DNA from: G963669175 sp964648415
GTDB lineage: Bacteria > Electryoneota > Electryoneia > Electryoneales > Electryoneaceae
Reading direction: 5' to 3'
Assembly (NCBI GenBank): GCA_964648415.1
Contig: CAZYOC010000193.1
Location: forward strand, 1 to 8,738
DNA length: 8,738 nt
The position numbers and the translations under genes were made by a program. Below, in pieces: positions 6,025 to 8,738 of this stretch; within the stretch, counting starts at the first letter, position 1; the number at the start of each line of letters is the position of its first letter. The notes beneath the pieces were generated by a model. It had not been told where the DNA came from. It searched no databases and worked only from the letters and a program-made list of their open reading frames with translations.

Positions 6025-6046
6025 GATCTGTAACAATTCTACCTGT

Positions 6047-8629
6047 TTAAGAAGGCAAATGCTCCTTGTCTTCCTCGTCGAGGTGCGTGTCTTCGCCCGG
6101 CAGCAATTCCGGCTGCTTGCCGGTCTCTTCCGGCTCACGGCCATGGTGATGCTCCCACTGGTGCTTCGGCATCCGGCCTGTGATCCAGATCCAGCTCATC
6201 GGGTATTCCCGCGGGATGAAGATCACGAAGAAGAAGTGCCAGATGGCGATGGCGCTGACCGCCAGGATGGCCTCGTAGAAGTGGAACGTCTCGGACACAC
6301 GCACCACCCACGCCGGCGTGAAGGCCGTAGTCACTTCCGGGAACATCAGGATGAACCCGGTGATGGTCATCACGATCTGCCCCCAGATCAGCGCCCAGTA
6401 CTCGGCCTTCTGAGTGTAATCGTACATACCGAACACAGGCGCTTTTTTCCGCAGCCCCATGTAGTACATCATGTTCTGCAAGGCCTCCAGTGCGTCCTTC
6501 GGCTTGGGGAACATCGCCTTGCCCACCAGCCGCCCGCGCCCGGTAAACAGCAGGTAGAACAGGTGGTAGAAGGACGTCGCCACGAGGATCATGGCGAACA
6601 CGCGGTGCAGAATGCGCCGCAGCTCCTCCGTCATGCCGCCCGCCGCTAAAAGGTCCACCCACCAGGATTCGGGGAAGCGTAACGCGAAACCGGTAATACC
6701 CAGCATGATAAAGCAGACCGCCAGGATGATGTGCTGCCAGACCTCGCTGGTGGTCATACGTTTGACCGCAGGCTCGCGTTTTGTTTTCTGGTAATGAATC
6801 TTCAGATCATGGACATAGATGACCAGGTTGTGGATCAGCATACCGCCCAGCACCAGCGGAATCAGGATCCAGTACACCAGCGCCACCCAGTCGTGGATCA
6901 TCTTCTTGTCGCGCGCCAGCACATGGGAATAACTTGCGGCGAACCGCGGATTGGAATTGGCGTGGCAGCGACCACAGGTGGCGACCACGTTGTCCGGGTG
7001 AATGGACGACTTGGGGTCGAGCCGGCTGCGGATGTCATGCGTGTTATGGCAATCCTCGCACACCGCCACCGCCTTGCCGCCGCGCTTGATCGCCCAACCA
7101 TGATAGGAGTCCACGTAACTCTGCACCACTTCCGGCGGCAACCCGTAACGGACCGCCATTTCCGGATCCTCATGGCAGGAACCGCAGGACATGGTGGCCT
7201 GGTTGCCTTTGTGAACCGCGCTTCGCTCATCCTTGGTGGCGCGAATCAAATGCTCGTCGTGACAATCGGTGCAACTGGGGCTGTCGGTAATACCATGCGC
7301 CAGCGCTCGGCCATGCACGGACCCGAGATAATCCTCGGAAATGGTCCGGTGACACTGCCCGCAGGTGATCGCCAGGTTATTCTTGTTGATGCTGGAAGTG
7401 GGTGACGCCGCCGATTCCAGGTCGTGATCGCCGTGACAGTCGGTACACACCGCCGTGGGCTTGCCTTCCACCCAGCCCTTCCCGTGAATGGACTCCAGGT
7501 AGCTTGGCAGCGAAATCGGCAAGCGCACATAGTCGGACGTTATCACCGTCTCTTCGGTATGGCACTTTCCGCACAGATCGGGGATATTGAAGTGGTTGAC
7601 CATGCTCTCCGGATCGGAGGCGGGCAGCACCTTGTGGCCGCTGTGACAGTCGCCACAGGTCGCCGCGACTTCGTCCCCACGCAACCGGGCGCGACGATGA
7701 ACACTGGTACGATACTCCTGCTCCGCTTCCTCGTGGCAGGCGCCGCATCCGAAGTCTTCGGTCTCACGCGCTTCTTCGGACATCTGGTGCGAACGGTGGC
7801 AGGAGAGACAGTTCATCTGATTGCTCTCGACCAACGGTTTATGCACCGAGGTCCTCAGTGAGTCACAATACCCGGGGTGACACTCGTTGCAGGCCGACAG
7901 CGTAGTTTCATCCACATGCGGCTTGTGGGTGGCGTGGACGTCATGACAGGAGGAACAGGAGATCTTCCCTTCCAGGCTTTCTCCCCTGTGCCCGCTGTGG
8001 GCCAGCTCTTCCATCGCTCCTTCGTGACACGATTCACACAGACTGTTGACCGCACCGGCTGAGGGCGGCAAGGAAGGAGCGTGAGTCGGGTGACAGCCGG
8101 TGCAGCCGGGACTGTCCTTGCCCGCAGCAGCGGCCCGGGCGTGCAGGCTGCCATCATAGAGGTCCGCTTCCTGTTGATGACACTGCCGGCAAGCCTCCTC
8201 CGCGGTCCGCTTCCCCAGGCCGTGAATGGCGTGAGGATCGCCACCGGTCCCGTGGCAAGAATAGCATTTCGGCGCATTGGGAGTACCCTGCCTCAGCGCC
8301 TCCTCGTGGAAACTACCCTGGAAGCTTGCGACCGCGTCCTCATGGCAGTAGCTACAGTCGACTTTCCGGTAAACGGTATAATGCGGAATATCATCATAGT
8401 CGGCGTCCTGCACATGGCAATCGGTGCAGGCAAACCCGGCATGGACACTGTTTCGATAGGCTTCCCCGTCCACCCCCACATTGCGCCCGTCTTCGGCTTC
8501 CAGCTCCGGGTCGCTGTGACACATCAGGCAGGTTTCGTTGTCCATGGTGGAAGCGGGCGCCTGCAGGAGCACCACGGCCACACCCACACTCACGGCCAGG
8601 ATCAGGGATCGCCACGCGAACTTTTTCAC
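6047..8629 (-). CDS. Exported 19-haem cytochrome c fused to cytochrome b (CbcL-like)
   Basis: Probable inner-membrane quinol:cytochrome c oxidoreductase with a large periplasmic haem wire. Residues 1-27 form a signal peptide (KK, long hydrophobic core, cleavage near APAS). Between 34 and 556 there are 19 CXXCH motifs, at 34, 68, 92, 122, 147, 176, 198, 225, 247, 274, 295, 325, 353, 395, 423, 453, 482, 524 and 552. About five membrane helices follow (roughly 581-606, 632-651, 672-697, 744-764, 783-806). Histidines 633, 675, 689, 783 and 798 are candidate b-haem ligands, as in the FdnI/HydC family. An acidic cytoplasmic-type tail ends the protein. Geobacter CbcL also joins an FdnI-like dihaem b domain to a c-type domain (nonahaem, as I recall), so the haem number here is unusually high. 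The GTG start at 8629 has AGAGGA 7 nt upstream and places the signal peptide at the very N-terminus. Partner and acceptor are not visible; only 109 bp of upstream DNA remain. Confidence 0.93.
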   Translation of the reverse strand: MKKFAWRSLILAVSVGVAVVLLQAPASTMDNETCLMCHSDPELEAEDGRNVGVDGEAYRNSVHAGFACTDCHVQDADYDDIPHYTVYRKVDCSYCHEDAVASFQGSFHEEALRQGTPNAPKCYSCHGTGGDPHAIHGLGKRTAEEACRQCHQQEADLYDGSLHARAAAAGKDSPGCTGCHPTHAPSLPPSAGAVNSLCESCHEGAMEELAHSGHRGESLEGKISCSSCHDVHATHKPHVDETTLSACNECHPGYCDSLRTSVHKPLVESNQMNCLSCHRSHQMSEEARETEDFGCGACHEEAEQEYRTSVHRRARLRGDEVAATCGDCHSGHKVLPASDPESMVNHFNIPDLCGKCHTEETVITSDYVRLPISLPSYLESIHGKGWVEGKPTAVCTDCHGDHDLESAASPTSSINKNNLAITCGQCHRTISEDYLGSVHGRALAHGITDSPSCTDCHDEHLIRATKDERSAVHKGNQATMSCGSCHEDPEMAVRYGLPPEVVQSYVDSYHGWAIKRGGKAVAVCEDCHNTHDIRSRLDPKSSIHPDNVVATCGRCHANSNPRFAASYSHVLARDKKMIHDWVALVYWILIPLVLGGMLIHNLVIYVHDLKIHYQKTKREPAVKRMTTSEVWQHIILAVCFIMLGITGFALRFPESWWVDLLAAGGMTEELRRILHRVFAMILVATSFYHLFYLLFTGRGRLVGKAMFPKPKDALEALQNMMYYMGLRKKAPVFGMYDYTQKAEYWALIWGQIVMTITGFILMFPEVTTAFTPAWVVRVSETFHFYEAILAVSAIAIWHFFFVIFIPREYPMSWIWITGRMPKHQWEHHHGREPEETGKQPELLPGEDTHLDEEDKEHLPS

Positions 8630-8636
8630 AAGGATG

Positions 8637-8642
8637 TCCTCT
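8637..8642 (-). promoter_or_regulatory. Ribosome binding site of the cytochrome gene
   Basis: In minus-strand reading AGAGGA ends 7 nt before the GTG codon. This decides the GTG start, which has no ATG alternative before the signal peptide. Upstream to the window end I see a TATCAT that resembles a -10 box, but no good -35 at the right distance. Confidence 0.65.
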
Positions 8643-8738
8643 GGCTACGCCCTCCCCCCCGGGCGGTCGTACTCAGAATACTGGTGGTCCATTGCGCCAG
8701 CTATGATAGGTTCTGCTTGTCACGGGCGAGTTGGATGC

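Larger units (their letters stand above)
5618..6046. other. Repeat-filled convergent intergenic region
   Basis: This 429-bp gap between two converging genes has no credible coding sequence. From left to right it holds a 9-bp inverted pair (TGGATTCTG at 5636-5644 with its complement at 5681-5689), the GAAA-loop hairpin at 5703-5720, a 6-bp-stem hairpin (5744-5749 with 5757-5762), the right arm of the dispersed repeat (5768-5872), the palindrome at 5876-5895, and two possible terminator hairpins. A direct-orientation stretch at 5906-5926 (GTTCCATTCTGCG onward) also resembles 289-310 downstream of the left palindrome, with one gap. Confidence 0.75.

Noticed and set aside
6014..7405. Plus-strand open frames of 211 and 224 residues opposite the cytochrome gene
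   Set aside because: The minus strand has 19 regularly spaced CXXCH motifs, a signal peptide and membrane helices; the plus-strand frames are His/Arg-rich shadows.

Overview
The window looks like chromosomal DNA from a G+C-rich, Gram-negative-type bacterium with periplasmic c-type cytochromes. The evidence is an exported protein with 19 CXXCH haem sites fused to a membrane cytochrome b domain, consistent with anaerobic or facultative respiration. No ribosomal RNA or other firm taxonomic marker is present, so I do not name a lineage.

Layout. Positions 1-830 hold no convincing gene but are rich in repeats: two copies of a 42-bp repeat spaced 120 bp apart, a 105-bp arm that recurs inverted at 5768-5872, a palindrome, seven perfect-length 16-bp tandem units (322-433), a 9-bp-stem hairpin and a 19-bp tandem duplication. 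Positions 831-5617 carry a tightly packed plus-strand cluster of four genes: mutM (oxidised-guanine DNA glycosylase), a PgeF/YfiH-family protein overlapping mutM by 44 nt, a ComM/YifB-family AAA+ ATPase and an AMP-forming acyl-CoA synthetase homologue. The last two junctions are TGATG overlaps, so the four genes are probably co-transcribed and at least partly translationally coupled. Positions 5618-6046 are a convergent intergenic region made largely of palindromes and repeat copies related to those on the left. Positions 8629-6047 (minus strand) encode an 860-residue multihaem cytochrome c/cytochrome b fusion.

How the parts relate. mutM and comM concern DNA repair and recombination, PgeF is linked to peptidoglycan quality control, and the synthetase would activate a carboxylic acid; I see no single pathway joining them. 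The cytochrome resembles in architecture the inner-membrane quinol-oxidising CbcL of Geobacter (FdnI-like dihaem b domain plus multihaem c domain) but has about twice as many c haems, suggesting electron transfer from the quinone pool to periplasmic or extracellular acceptors.

Most notable observations: the 19-haem c/b fusion; a synthetase homologue lacking the usual catalytic A10 lysine; a ComM homologue with leucine where the DRxD arginine is expected; and inverted repeat copies bracketing the whole four-gene cluster, with paired base changes preserving a hairpin.
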